A model generated the notes under the pieces. That model did no database searches, was not told the origin of the DNA, and saw only the letters and a list, made by a program, of their open reading frames with translations. A stretch of DNA of 64,000 nucleotides. It comes from Rickettsia endosymbiont of Ceutorhynchus obstrictus (GTDB taxonomy: Bacteria; Pseudomonadota; Alphaproteobacteria; Rickettsiales; Rickettsiaceae). This document shows, piece by piece, positions 54,489 to 62,528 of the stretch (positions are counted from its first letter, which is position 1; every line of letters starts with the position of its first letter). The translations under genes were made by a program, and so were the position numbers. The stretch covers positions 248,001-312,000 of the forward strand of contig NZ_OZ032162.1 of assembly GCF_964026565.1 (NCBI RefSeq). The letters run 5' to 3'.

Positions 54489-55904
54489 TTAATCCGAAGT
54501 TTTAATTGCCCAGAATGCCGCTAAAGCTATTACGGTTATATATATCCCGACGGATAAGGAGTTATTTGTTACATGCCAAAGCATTAAACAAATCGCAGGA
54601 GTTAGGCGGCCGATCAGCGAAGAGCCGATACTACTACCGATACCTACTAACATATATTTATCGGATGTTTTAAATAAATTGTTTAACCAGCAATTTAGTG
54701 GGCATAAAAATGTTACTCCTAAAATTACAATCCATATTCGGACAAAGTTAACATACCATAAAGAAGCATTATTAAGAAATAGCCATAAAGGAATTATAGT
54801 TAAAATCATGACCGTAAGAGTATAACTCAGTATTTTTATATAAGGTAATTTTTCTACTAAACGTCCGATTATCGGTATCATTACCATATCAAAAATCAAT
54901 AGCCCCGTATTAAAAGCCATCATTGTCTCAAGAGATATATTAGTAATTAGCGGAATAAAGCTATTCATAAATACAAAAGGCATGATATAAGTTAAGTAAG
55001 AGAAACCTACTACGAGACTAACTCGTGAAATATTTAGTTTGTTATTCCATAGCACGATTAAATCACGTGCAGCGTCATTCAGAAAACTTGTTTGAAGAAT
55101 AAATGTCTCAACGTCATTGCGAGGAGATGCGTAGCATCGACGTGGCAATCTAGGAAAGAAATAATATAAAATTTTACAAAATTTATTATTTTTCTGGATT
55201 GCCACGCTGCTTGCAGCAGCTCGCAATGACGGTGTTTTTTGCAACGGTTTTGATCCATGCAACAATGCCTTATGGGAATGACATAGAGGAGCACCGGAAT
55301 GACATCTAATATCCTCACTCTTCCTTAGAAAATAACCTACAAGCGCCGTAACCCCGCCGAATATAAAACACACTCGCCAATATTTATTATAATCTACATC
55401 TAAAACTATAGTGCTGATAAATGAAGCAAGAATAATACCGACCATAGTAGAGGTCTCATAAAGGTAAGAAGCTTTAAGTGCTTTTCTTTCTTCTTTATTC
55501 TCTAAAATATATAATTTTGCAATAGCACATTCACCCTCGGAATATATACCTTGCAATATTCTAAGCACAACTAATAACATTGGAGCGAGCCAGCCTATTT
55601 GTGCATGAGATGGTATCAAACCTATCAAAGCAGTAGTTAAAGCAACGCCAATTAGAGAATGTGACAAAGCAAAAAAACCGCCGTATTTTTTAGCAATAAC
55701 CCCGAAAAAATACGAACCGATAGGACGTGTAAATAAAGAGGTAGCAAGAACGCTATAGGTAAGTATCAAGGCGATGACTTGATCATGATTTGGAAAAAAA
55801 ATACCGGCAAGCAAAGGTGCAAGAAAACCGTAAAGTGCGGTATCGAAATGATCCATCGCATTACCGATTAGGATGGAAAAATCCCTTTTGCTTAAATTGC
55901 TCAT
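54489..55904 (-). CDS. MFS metabolite:H+ symporter (ProP-like) with in-frame RPE
   Basis: A polytopic transporter of 471 residues. The opening GNAMDHFDTALYGFLAPLL is like the NxxEWFDFxxYG start of ProP-type symporters; the family A motif and RxLQGIYSEGE (RxxQGxxxGGE equivalent) follow. Residues about 195-276 contain a repeat-encoded stretch (CHSGAPLCHSHKA ... LPRRCYASPRND) sitting in the central cytoplasmic loop between helices 6 and 7, where an insert does least harm. Substrate unknown. Confidence 0.86.
   Translation of the reverse strand: MSNLSKRDFSILIGNAMDHFDTALYGFLAPLLAGIFFPNHDQVIALILTYSVLATSLFTRPIGSYFFGVIAKKYGGFFALSHSLIGVALTTALIGLIPSHAQIGWLAPMLLVVLRILQGIYSEGECAIAKLYILENKEERKALKASYLYETSTMVGIILASFISTIVLDVDYNKYWRVCFIFGGVTALVGYFLRKSEDIRCHSGAPLCHSHKALLHGSKPLQKTPSLRAAASSVAIQKNNKFCKILYYFFPRLPRRCYASPRNDVETFILQTSFLNDAARDLIVLWNNKLNISRVSLVVGFSYLTYIMPFVFMNSFIPLITNISLETMMAFNTGLLIFDMVMIPIIGRLVEKLPYIKILSYTLTVMILTIIPLWLFLNNASLWYVNFVRIWIVILGVTFLCPLNCWLNNLFKTSDKYMLVGIGSSIGSSLIGRLTPAICLMLWHVTNNSLSVGIYITVIALAAFWAIKTSD
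55075..55320 (-). repeat. In-frame RPE cluster within the MFS gene
   Basis: Arms CGTCATTGCGAGGAGATGCG (55112) and GCAGCTCGCAATGACGGTG (55216) with the same AT-rich centre as the ubiB insert, followed by GATCCATGCAACAATGCC and GGAATGACAT fragments. About 80 residues are added without breaking the frame. Confidence 0.85.
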
Positions 55905-56215
55905 ATATTAATAATTTAAAATTTATAATGAATTATAAGTATGTAATCTTCCTTGTAAATATTTTTTTAAGAGATATTATTGTTATAAATGATGTGTTAT
56001 TTCTCGATGTCATTCCTAGCTCAGTATTACCTGTGTGGATCAGGTGTCATTCCTGCGAAAGCAGGAATCCAGAAAATAATCTTAGTATTGGTACATATTT
56101 GATAAAAATAAGCATATAAAAACTTGTTTTTATATGCTTTACTGGATTCCCGCATACGCGGGAATGACATAGAGAAATAGCACATCATGTATTAAGTTTT
56201 AAAAAGGAGTGCTTA
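55905..56215. repeat. RPE pair between the MFS gene and tmk
   Basis: GTCATTCCTGCGAAAGCAGGAATC (split from 56046) pairs with GGATTCCCGCATACGCGGGA (56145). Between them is a TTATATGC/GCATATAA-like inner palindrome (56109-56138). The tmk ribosome site AAAGGAG lies at 56202-56209. Confidence 0.75.
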
Positions 56216-56857
56216 ATGAATAATTTAAAACAAGGAACATTTATCACTTTTGAAGGGGGCGAAGGAATAGGAAAATCAACCCAATGTCAAATGCTCTATG
56301 AATATTTAAAATCACAAAATATCCCCGTTATTTTAACTCGTGAAGTCGGTGGTACTGCAGTTGCTGAAAAAATGCGTGAAATTCTAGTGCATGAGGAATT
56401 ACTGCCAATGTCGGAGTTATTACAAGTTATGGCAGCTCGCTATGATCATATCCATAAAAAAATTCTGCCTAGCCTTCAGGAAGGTTATACGGTTATTTGT
56501 GATAGATTTATAGACTCTACCGCTTGTTATCAAGGACAATATTCAGAGATAGGAGTGAATTTGGTCTATGATCTGCATAAATCTTTAATGGCAGGTCTTA
56601 TGCCTAATAGTACATTTTTTATAGACGTCAAACCGGAAATTGCTATAGAGAGAATGACTAAACGGGACTTTAATAATAAATTTGATAAAAGGCATTTAGA
56701 TTTTCATCAAAATATTTATAATGGCTTTAAAGAGTTGGCACAAAAATTCCCAGAGCGGATAATAACTATTGATGCCTCAAATCTTGATACCCAAGCAATA
56801 CATGAAATGATAATAAATAACTTAGTTAATTTAAAGAGTTGTCATACCGTGGCTTGA
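56216..56857 (+). CDS. tmk: Thymidylate kinase
   Basis: Phosphorylates dTMP to dTDP, 213 residues. P-loop FEGGEGIGKST (residues 12-22), DRFIDSTACYQG (DRY/H equivalent) and the LID segment RDFNNKFDKRHLDFH. The last residues SCHTVA and the TGA stop are encoded by an RPE arm, and the stop overlaps the CTTGA duplication of the adjacent MITE. Strong AAAGGAG ribosome site 7 bases before the ATG. Confidence 0.96.
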   Translation: MNNLKQGTFITFEGGEGIGKSTQCQMLYEYLKSQNIPVILTREVGGTAVAEKMREILVHEELLPMSELLQVMAARYDHIHKKILPSLQEGYTVICDRFIDSTACYQGQYSEIGVNLVYDLHKSLMAGLMPNSTFFIDVKPEIAIERMTKRDFNNKFDKRHLDFHQNIYNGFKELAQKFPERIITIDASNLDTQAIHEMIINNLVNLKSCHTVA

Positions 56858-57045
56858 CCCACTACTGTACGAACGTTGAAAAAAGGCTGTGTCATGCCGT
56901 GACTTGATCACGGCATCCAGGAAAATAAAGCCATATTAGACTTATTTTAGAATCTTTTTATGATATTATAAGCTGGATTCCGTGGTCGTAGCCACGGAAT
57001 GACAGAATTTTTACCTCTTTATTTAAACGTTCGTACAGTAGTGGG
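56858..57045 (-). mobile_element. MITE-like element, 188 bp, copy 5 of 5 (inverted)
   Basis: Reverse orientation relative to the others, flanked by CTTGA at 56853-56857 and 57046-57050. The left duplication contains the tmk stop codon. Confidence 0.88.
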
Positions 57046-57147
57046 CTTGACCACGGTATCCAGAAAATTTTTATAAAAGCCTGGACCCCGTGATCAAGTC
57101 ATGGGGTGACATTCTCTAACTCTTCATCTATTAGGCAATAAGATACT
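57046..57147. repeat. Second RPE arm and leader of metG
   Basis: CTTGACCACGGTATCCAGAA, the partner of the tmk-tail arm, then a further CCCCGTGATCAAGTCATGGGG arm (57084-57109). About 38 bases of leader precede metG. Confidence 0.7.
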
Positions 57148-58722
57148 ATGAACAATACCTATTATATTACCACCCCTATATATTACGTTAACGACGTGCC
57201 GCATATCGGGCATGCTTATACCAGCGTTGCAAGCGACGTGATTGCTCGTTTTATGCGACTTAGCGGCAAGGAGGTAAGGTTTTTAACCGGTACCGATGAA
57301 CACGGGCAGAAGGTAGAAAAAGCGGCATTAAATAAAAATATCGATCCGCAAATATTTACCGATCAGACCTCGGCAAGTTTCCGTAACCTTATGGAATCAA
57401 TGAATATTTCTAATGATGATTTTATTAGAACGACGGAAACAAGGCATAAAGAAGCGGTTGCTATTTTTTGGCAAAAGCTACTGGCGAACGGTACTATTTA
57501 CGAAGGCTTTTATGAAGGTTGGTATGCCGTACGAGACGAAGCTTTTTACGATGAATCGGAATTAACAAGTGAAGGGCTAGCTCCAACAGGTGCGCCGGTT
57601 GAGTGGGTCAAAGAACCGAGTTATTTTTTTAATCTGTCAAAATGGCAAGATAAGCTACTTGCGTTTTATGAAGCAAATCCTGATTTTATTAGACCGATAA
57701 CTAGGCGCAACGAGGTGATCAGCTTCGTTAAATCCGGTCTGCATGATTTATCAGTTTCACGTACTAGTTTTAATTGGGGGATTAAAGTCCCAAATGACAA
57801 AAAGCATGTAATTTATGTCTGGCTCGATGCATTAGTTAACTATATTTCTGCTTTAGGCTATCCGGACGAGAGCGGTAAATACGGTAAATTTTGGCCGGCT
57901 AATTTGCATGTGGTCGGTAAGGATATTGTCCGTTTTCATGCCGTTTATTGGCCGGCTTTTTTAATGGCGGCAGATGCGCCTTTACCTCAGTCTGTTATGG
58001 CTCACGGCTGGTGGACTAATGAAGGACAGAAAATTTCTAAGTCACTAGGTAATGTTATCGATCCGTTTGAACTAGTAAAAGAGTTCGGTGTTGATCAAGT
58101 TCGCTATTTCTTGATGCGAGAAGTTACTTTCGGCTCGGACGGTAATTATTCTAGAGCAAGTTTAATTAGTAGAATTAATAGTGAGCTATCGAACAAAATA
58201 GGTAACTTAATGCAAAGGACTTTAGCTTTTGTTTATAAAAATAATGAGGCTCATGTGCCTTTGATTGAGCAGAATATAATCGATCTGCTATATAAGTCGC
58301 CGCTTTTAGAAACAGCAAGTAAAATTGCCGTGCAGAATCTAGAGCTAATGGAAAATCTTGAAATTAATAAAATACTCGAAAATATTCTTAATTTAACTGA
58401 AGAAGCAAATATTTATATAGATAAAGAAGCCCCTTGGAATTTAAAGAAAACCGATCCGATAAAAATGTTGGAAGTGTTATATACTCTTCTAGAGTCTTTA
58501 CGTTATATTGTTATCATGCTCCAGCCTTTTACGCCTGCGGCGGCAAATAAAATGCTCGATCAGTTAGGGGTAGCGAAAGAAGAGCGGAGTTTTAAACATT
58601 TAAGCCGTGAATATGCTGTAACGCCTTCCGCAAATATTTTAGAGCCTAGTGTGGTGTTTCCAAGAGTCCTAGCTGTCATTCCTGCGAAAGCAGGAATCCA
58701 GAAAAAAAGCGAAATTATTTGA
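57148..58722 (+). CDS. metG: Methionyl-tRNA synthetase
   Basis: Class I synthetase of 524 residues that charges tRNA-Met. HIGH is in DVPHIGHAYTS (residues 19-22) and the second signature is KISKSLGNV. The connective domain has no zinc-binding cysteines, as in the MetG1-like alphaproteobacterial type (YAVRDEAFYDESEL). About the last 15 residues (VIPAKAGIQKKSEII) are encoded by an RPE arm that supplies the stop codon, so the natural C-terminus has been replaced. Confidence 0.95.
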   Translation: MNNTYYITTPIYYVNDVPHIGHAYTSVASDVIARFMRLSGKEVRFLTGTDEHGQKVEKAALNKNIDPQIFTDQTSASFRNLMESMNISNDDFIRTTETRHKEAVAIFWQKLLANGTIYEGFYEGWYAVRDEAFYDESELTSEGLAPTGAPVEWVKEPSYFFNLSKWQDKLLAFYEANPDFIRPITRRNEVISFVKSGLHDLSVSRTSFNWGIKVPNDKKHVIYVWLDALVNYISALGYPDESGKYGKFWPANLHVVGKDIVRFHAVYWPAFLMAADAPLPQSVMAHGWWTNEGQKISKSLGNVIDPFELVKEFGVDQVRYFLMREVTFGSDGNYSRASLISRINSELSNKIGNLMQRTLAFVYKNNEAHVPLIEQNIIDLLYKSPLLETASKIAVQNLELMENLEINKILENILNLTEEANIYIDKEAPWNLKKTDPIKMLEVLYTLLESLRYIVIMLQPFTPAAANKMLDQLGVAKEERSFKHLSREYAVTPSANILEPSVVFPRVLAVIPAKAGIQKKSEII

Positions 58723-58800
58723 GCTTTTAGTATTAAAAATTCAGTATATGTTACTTTTTAGTGACTGGATTCCTGCGATCAACGGAATGACAGTGTACCA
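58660..58800 (+). repeat. RPE overlapping the metG 3' end and tatD leader
   Basis: TGTCATTCCTGCGAAAGCAGG (58674 on) pairs with GGATTCCTGCGATCAACGGAATGACA (58767-58792, quoted as two parts GGATTCCTGCGATCA and ACGGAATGACA). The first arm encodes the metG tail. Confidence 0.8.
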
Positions 58801-58825
58801 ACTCTTTATTTACTCGAAGTATAAT

Positions 58826-59614
58826 ATGTTAATAGATTCCCATTGTCATCTTAATTTACTTACCAAAGATACAGATTTAGATTCTGTCATTCAAAGAGCT
58901 ATGGCAAACGGTGTGCAGTATATGCAAGCTATCTGCACTAAACTAGAAGATTTGCCTGATATTTTGCAGATAGCAGAGAAATATAAAAATGTTTTTGCGA
59001 GCGTTGGCGTACATCCCTGTGAAGTAAAACAAACCGTATCGGTTGAGGAAATTATTAAGCTTTCTCATCACCCTAAAATTATCGGAATCGGCGAAACCGG
59101 TCTTGATTATTATCATACGCCTTATGATAAACAGCAGCAAAAAGATTTGTTTGTACAACATATATATGCGGCAAGCGTAACAAAATTACCGATTATCGTT
59201 CATACAAGAGATGCGGAAGAGGATACGATTGATATCCTAACTAGTGAAATGAAAAATGATAATTTTCCCGGGTTAATACATTGCTTTACTTCCTCTAAAG
59301 ATTTAGCAAAAAAAATGTTAGATATCGGTTTATATATTTCAATGTCAGGGATTATAACGTTTAAAAATGCAACAGATTTGCAAGAGATAGTTAAGTATGT
59401 CCCACTTGAAAGATTATTAATTGAAACAGATTCGCCTTATTTAGCCCCTACCCCGATGCGTGGCAAGCAAAACGAGCCGGCTTTTGTTAGATATGTTGCC
59501 GAAAAAGTCGCCGAACTAAAAGGCATAACTAGCATAGAAGTAGCAAATGCTACTACTCATAACTTCAAAAAATTATTTTCTAAATTTGGGAAATATGTGA
59601 ACGATAATCTATAA
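58826..59614 (+). CDS. tatD: TatD family metal-dependent DNase
   Basis: A protein of 262 residues from the ATG at 58826, which puts the metal-binding DSHCHLN motif at residues 4-10 as is normal. A start 78 bases upstream lies in the repeat. The family motifs IGIGETGLDYY, PIIVHTRDAEEDT, HCFTSS and LIETDSPYLAP are all present. It lies about 100 bases after metG in the same direction, a pairing seen in many bacteria. Confidence 0.94.
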   Translation: MLIDSHCHLNLLTKDTDLDSVIQRAMANGVQYMQAICTKLEDLPDILQIAEKYKNVFASVGVHPCEVKQTVSVEEIIKLSHHPKIIGIGETGLDYYHTPYDKQQQKDLFVQHIYAASVTKLPIIVHTRDAEEDTIDILTSEMKNDNFPGLIHCFTSSKDLAKKMLDIGLYISMSGIITFKNATDLQEIVKYVPLERLLIETDSPYLAPTPMRGKQNEPAFVRYVAEKVAELKGITSIEVANATTHNFKKLFSKFGKYVNDNL

Positions 59615-59716
59615 GATCACTAAGATTAGTAATTTAAAATTGAAATTTTTAAAATAAAGTGTAAAATTAATATAATATTTTAACTTATTTTAATAATCTA
59701 AATTGAGAACTAAATT

Positions 59717-60700
59717 ATGAAAATTTATTATAAGGATGAAATAATTGATTTTCTTAAAAATCATGAAAATCAAAAATTTACTCCTAATGAACTTGCTAAG
59801 TGGTTTGTAGAGAATTATCCTGAAGAAGCTGAACAAAAAGCAAATGCAAGTAAAAATAAGAAAATGCTTGAAGCAAACACACCAGAAGAAAAACATAAAG
59901 TTGTTATAGGAATTTATGCCGGAGAAATCAGCAGCAGTAAACTTTCCGGTGTACTGAAACATGAACCTAATATTCAAGTAATTCTTAAACCAAAAATAAG
60001 GTTTTATTATACACAAAATCCTGATGCTCAAATAAATAATCAGCCATCAACAAATCATAAAACTAAAACAAATAAAGAGAAAGAAATAACTGAAGAACAG
60101 GTTAGCAATGTCCTTGGGATATATCTTCAAGACAAACTAAAAATTCGTAATATGCAAATTAAGCATAATACTTCGTCAAATAAGCGAGGAAGTAAGGGTA
60201 ATAATATATGGTTGCATCCGGATCGGGTAGGAATGCAAGAATTAAATAATAAATGGGATAGTGTAATAAAGGAATGTGCAAAATATTTAGCAGGACAGCA
60301 GGCTAAGCTTTGGTCTTTTGAAATAAAAACAACAATTACACGCGGTAATTTACGAGAATCTTTTTTCCAAGCCTTATCAAATTCATCATGGGCACATTAC
60401 GGCTATTTGGTTGCTTCTAAATTAGCAGAAGATAATCCTGATACTAGGCATGAACTTGAAATGTTATGTACTAGGCATGGTATAGGCTTTATTTTAATAG
60501 ATATGAAAAACCCTGAAAATAGTAAGATATCAATTCCTGCTAAAGAAAGAGCTGAAATAGATTGGAATATGGCTAATAGGTTAGCAGAAGAGAACAAAGA
60601 TTTTAAAGGATACCTAGATATTGTCTCACAATTTCATAGAAAAACTAGCAATTTTGATTCTAATTTTGAATGGTTCACTACTAATAAGAAATCTAAATAA
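59717..60700 (+). CDS. COG2958/HrgA-like protein: winged-helix plus PD-(D/E)XK-like domain
   Basis: A protein of 327 residues. Residues 1-110 look like a winged-helix module (IIDFLKNHENQKFTPNELAKWF ... IRFYYTQ; here given as its FLK-x5-QKFTPNELA core). Residues about 125-320 match the HrgA/COG2958 type and carry a possible nuclease core: D169 in LHPDRVG, E202 and K204 in WSFEIKT, and Q218 in FFQALSNSSW. HrgA was named for a Helicobacter gene at a restriction locus. No methyltransferase is next to it. It is a single gene between tatD and a repeat block. The role is unknown; a restriction- or repair-type nuclease is an inference. Confidence 0.75.
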   Translation: MKIYYKDEIIDFLKNHENQKFTPNELAKWFVENYPEEAEQKANASKNKKMLEANTPEEKHKVVIGIYAGEISSSKLSGVLKHEPNIQVILKPKIRFYYTQNPDAQINNQPSTNHKTKTNKEKEITEEQVSNVLGIYLQDKLKIRNMQIKHNTSSNKRGSKGNNIWLHPDRVGMQELNNKWDSVIKECAKYLAGQQAKLWSFEIKTTITRGNLRESFFQALSNSSWAHYGYLVASKLAEDNPDTRHELEMLCTRHGIGFILIDMKNPENSKISIPAKERAEIDWNMANRLAEENKDFKGYLDIVSQFHRKTSNFDSNFEWFTTNKKSK

Positions 60701-60726
60701 CGGAAAGTAAAGAATAAATAATAAAG

Positions 60727-60753
60727 ATGCTGATTTATAGCATTTTTTATTAT
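60727..60753 (+). terminator. Weak terminator after the HrgA-like gene
   Basis: ATGCT-N7-AGCAT stem followed by TTTTTATTATTTTT, 27 bases after the stop. The short stem makes it uncertain. Confidence 0.35.
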
Positions 60754-60856
60754 TTTTCTGGATACCGTGGACAAGCCCTCTACTGTATGAACGTTGTGAT
60801 AATGTCATTCCTGCTTTCGCAGGAATGACATAAGGGGCAGTAGGAATTACATACTG
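60754..60856. repeat. RPE with a decayed MITE end
   Basis: CTGGATACCGTGGACAAGCC is followed by CTCTACTGTATGAACGTTG (60777-60796), a mutated copy of the MITE terminal repeat, then the hairpin GTCATTCCTGCTTTCGCAGGAATGACA in two parts (60802-60830). No complete MITE is left. Confidence 0.65.
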
Positions 60857-62065
60857 CTACGGTAAATATTTTACTAATATATAAGCCGGAATAAAGCAAA
60901 AGGCTGCTACTGTAAAAAAGCACGGCCAGCCTAGATAAGTAGCACTAAGCCCGGATATGCCGCCTAAAATTATAGGGGTAATAGAAGCGATAGAAGTTAA
61001 TATTGCAATTTGCGTTATACAATATTTTTGAGTGCAGCATTTTAATTGATAAGAAAAAAATGGAGCAAGTGTTAAACCCATAGTAAATTGTTGAAGAAAA
61101 ACTACTATATATAATGCTATAAGATCCTTAGCGTAATAATAAAGAAATAAAAAAGATAGAGCGGATAAAGCATGACAAACTAATACTTTTCTAAATATCA
61201 ATCGATAATCATATTTGCGGCACAAATATCCTCCTAAGAACCCCCCGAAAGTAGCAGCGCATAAGCCTAAAGCTTTATAGCCGAATGCGAGTTCTGTTTT
61301 TGAATAACCGATATCTAAATAAAACATGTTAGGCATAACGGAAAGAAAGCTGTCCTGTAGGCGATAGAGCAACATAAAACTAACGATCAAAAGCCATTTA
61401 GGTTTTTTGATAAAATCGTAAAAAGCAGACAAAAATTTAGATTGATTTCGGAGAGTATTAACATGATTAACATTGAAAGGATAAAATATTATTAAGAATA
61501 ATGGCGGTAAACATGAAATTGCCATAATTCGATAAATACTTTCCCAAGAGATTATAGTCGATAAATATAAGGCACCGGAGCCGGCAACTAATATACCGAT
61601 TCTAAACCCTGTTGTACAAGCGGCTTCGCTTAAACCCCAGTTTTCACTACTAACAAGTAATATTTGAGACGAATGAACAAGTGTTTGATAAATAGAAGAA
61701 AAAAATCCTAAAATTATTAAGGACAGAGCAAATAATACAGAATTATTATCAGGTTTGAAAAATGTTAAGGCGTATAAACATATGATACAACCAAGCAATG
61801 AAAGGATTAAACAGTATTTATATCCTTGAGACTGAGGATTTGAAAAACTTATTTTCTCAAGTAACGGACCCCATAAAAATTTAAATATATGAAAGACATT
61901 TACTAAACTAAAAAGTCCGATAGTTATTTTACTGAATCCCGATTCTCGGAGCCAAAATGATAGTGTAGAGCCGCTAAGTAGAAAAAATAATCCGGAAGGA
62001 AAGATTATTATTAAGATAAATAAAATACTAAAAGCAGGTTTTAGTTTTAAAAAAATAGAATTTAT
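60857..62065 (-). CDS. ampG: AmpG-type muropeptide permease lacking a standard start codon
   Basis: MFS permease of about 402 residues that would import muropeptides. Past the first usable TTG (61798) the frame stays open to a TAA at 62087-62089, and this upstream part encodes the best AmpG signature: FPSGLFFLLSGSTLSFWLRE followed by TIGLFSLV and FKFLWGPLLE. In it there is no ATG, GTG or TTG. An ATA at 62063-62065 sits 8 bases after AAGAGGG, an excellent ribosome site, so the start was probably ATG. Either the gene uses ATA weakly or it is newly disabled. The rest, including the DSFLSVMPNMFYLDIGYSKTEL region, is intact. Confidence 0.75.
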   Translation of the reverse strand: MNSIFLKLKPAFSILFILIIIFPSGLFFLLSGSTLSFWLRESGFSKITIGLFSLVNVFHIFKFLWGPLLEKISFSNPQSQGYKYCLILSLLGCIICLYALTFFKPDNNSVLFALSLIILGFFSSIYQTLVHSSQILLVSSENWGLSEAACTTGFRIGILVAGSGALYLSTIISWESIYRIMAISCLPPLFLIIFYPFNVNHVNTLRNQSKFLSAFYDFIKKPKWLLIVSFMLLYRLQDSFLSVMPNMFYLDIGYSKTELAFGYKALGLCAATFGGFLGGYLCRKYDYRLIFRKVLVCHALSALSFLFLYYYAKDLIALYIVVFLQQFTMGLTLAPFFSYQLKCCTQKYCITQIAILTSIASITPIILGGISGLSATYLGWPCFFTVAAFCFIPAYILVKYLP

Positions 62066-62073
62066 GAATTTAA

Positions 62074-62080
62074 CCCTCTT
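62074..62080 (-). promoter_or_regulatory. Shine-Dalgarno of ampG in front of ATA
   Basis: AAGAGGG on the minus strand, 8 bases before ATA (62065-62063). It decides the intended start of ampG. Confidence 0.6.
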
Positions 62081-62086
62081 TGTTGT

Positions 62087-62528
62087 TTATTATATGGTGT
62101 TTTCGTAGGTTAAGTTTTCGATGTCATTTTCTCGCTTCTTATGTCATTCCCGCGAAGGTGAGAATCTAGACTTTTCTTTGTCATGCTGAACAAGTTTTGC
62201 GCATCTCTTGTAGTAGATCCTGAAATAAATTCAGGACGACTTATTATAATTATTTTCTAGATTCCCGCCTGCGCAGGAATGACATCGAAAATTCGAGCCA
62301 TGCAACAACGCCTGAAAACGGGAAAGTATTGTTGCGTGGATACCGGTATCGTCATTGCGAGCCGCTGTAAGCGGCGCGGCAATCCGGAAAATAATAAATT
62401 TCATAGCATTTTTTGCTATTTTTTTTCTAGATTGCCACGTCGGCATAAATGCCTCCTCGTAATGACGATGCTTTTTGCAATGAATTTGATCCACGCAACA
62501 ACACCTTCTCGCAAGCACAAAACTATCC
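62087..62528. repeat. RPE block between ampG and the helicase gene
   Basis: GTCATTCCCGCGAAGGTGAG (62143) with partner GATTCCCGCCTGCGCAGGAATGAC, enclosing CTGAAATAAATTCAGG. Then AGCCATGCAACAACGCC (62297), GTTGCGTGGATACC, CGTCATTGCGAGCCGCTG and its partner CCTCCTCGTAATGACG, and GATCCACGCAACAACACC (62490). The open frames here are repeat translations. Confidence 0.8.

Noticed and set aside
58748..58825. Extended N-terminus of TatD
   Set aside because: Encoded by the RPE arm; TatD proteins start just before the DSHCHL motif.
60857..61798. TTG at 61798 as the start of ampG
   Set aside because: It would remove the conserved AmpG N-terminal region, which is encoded in frame just upstream, and it has no ribosome site.
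5911..62528. Possible CRISPR array from the many repeated palindromes
   Set aside because: The repeats are scattered singly or in inverted pairs, with variable centres and no regular spacers, and no cas genes are present.
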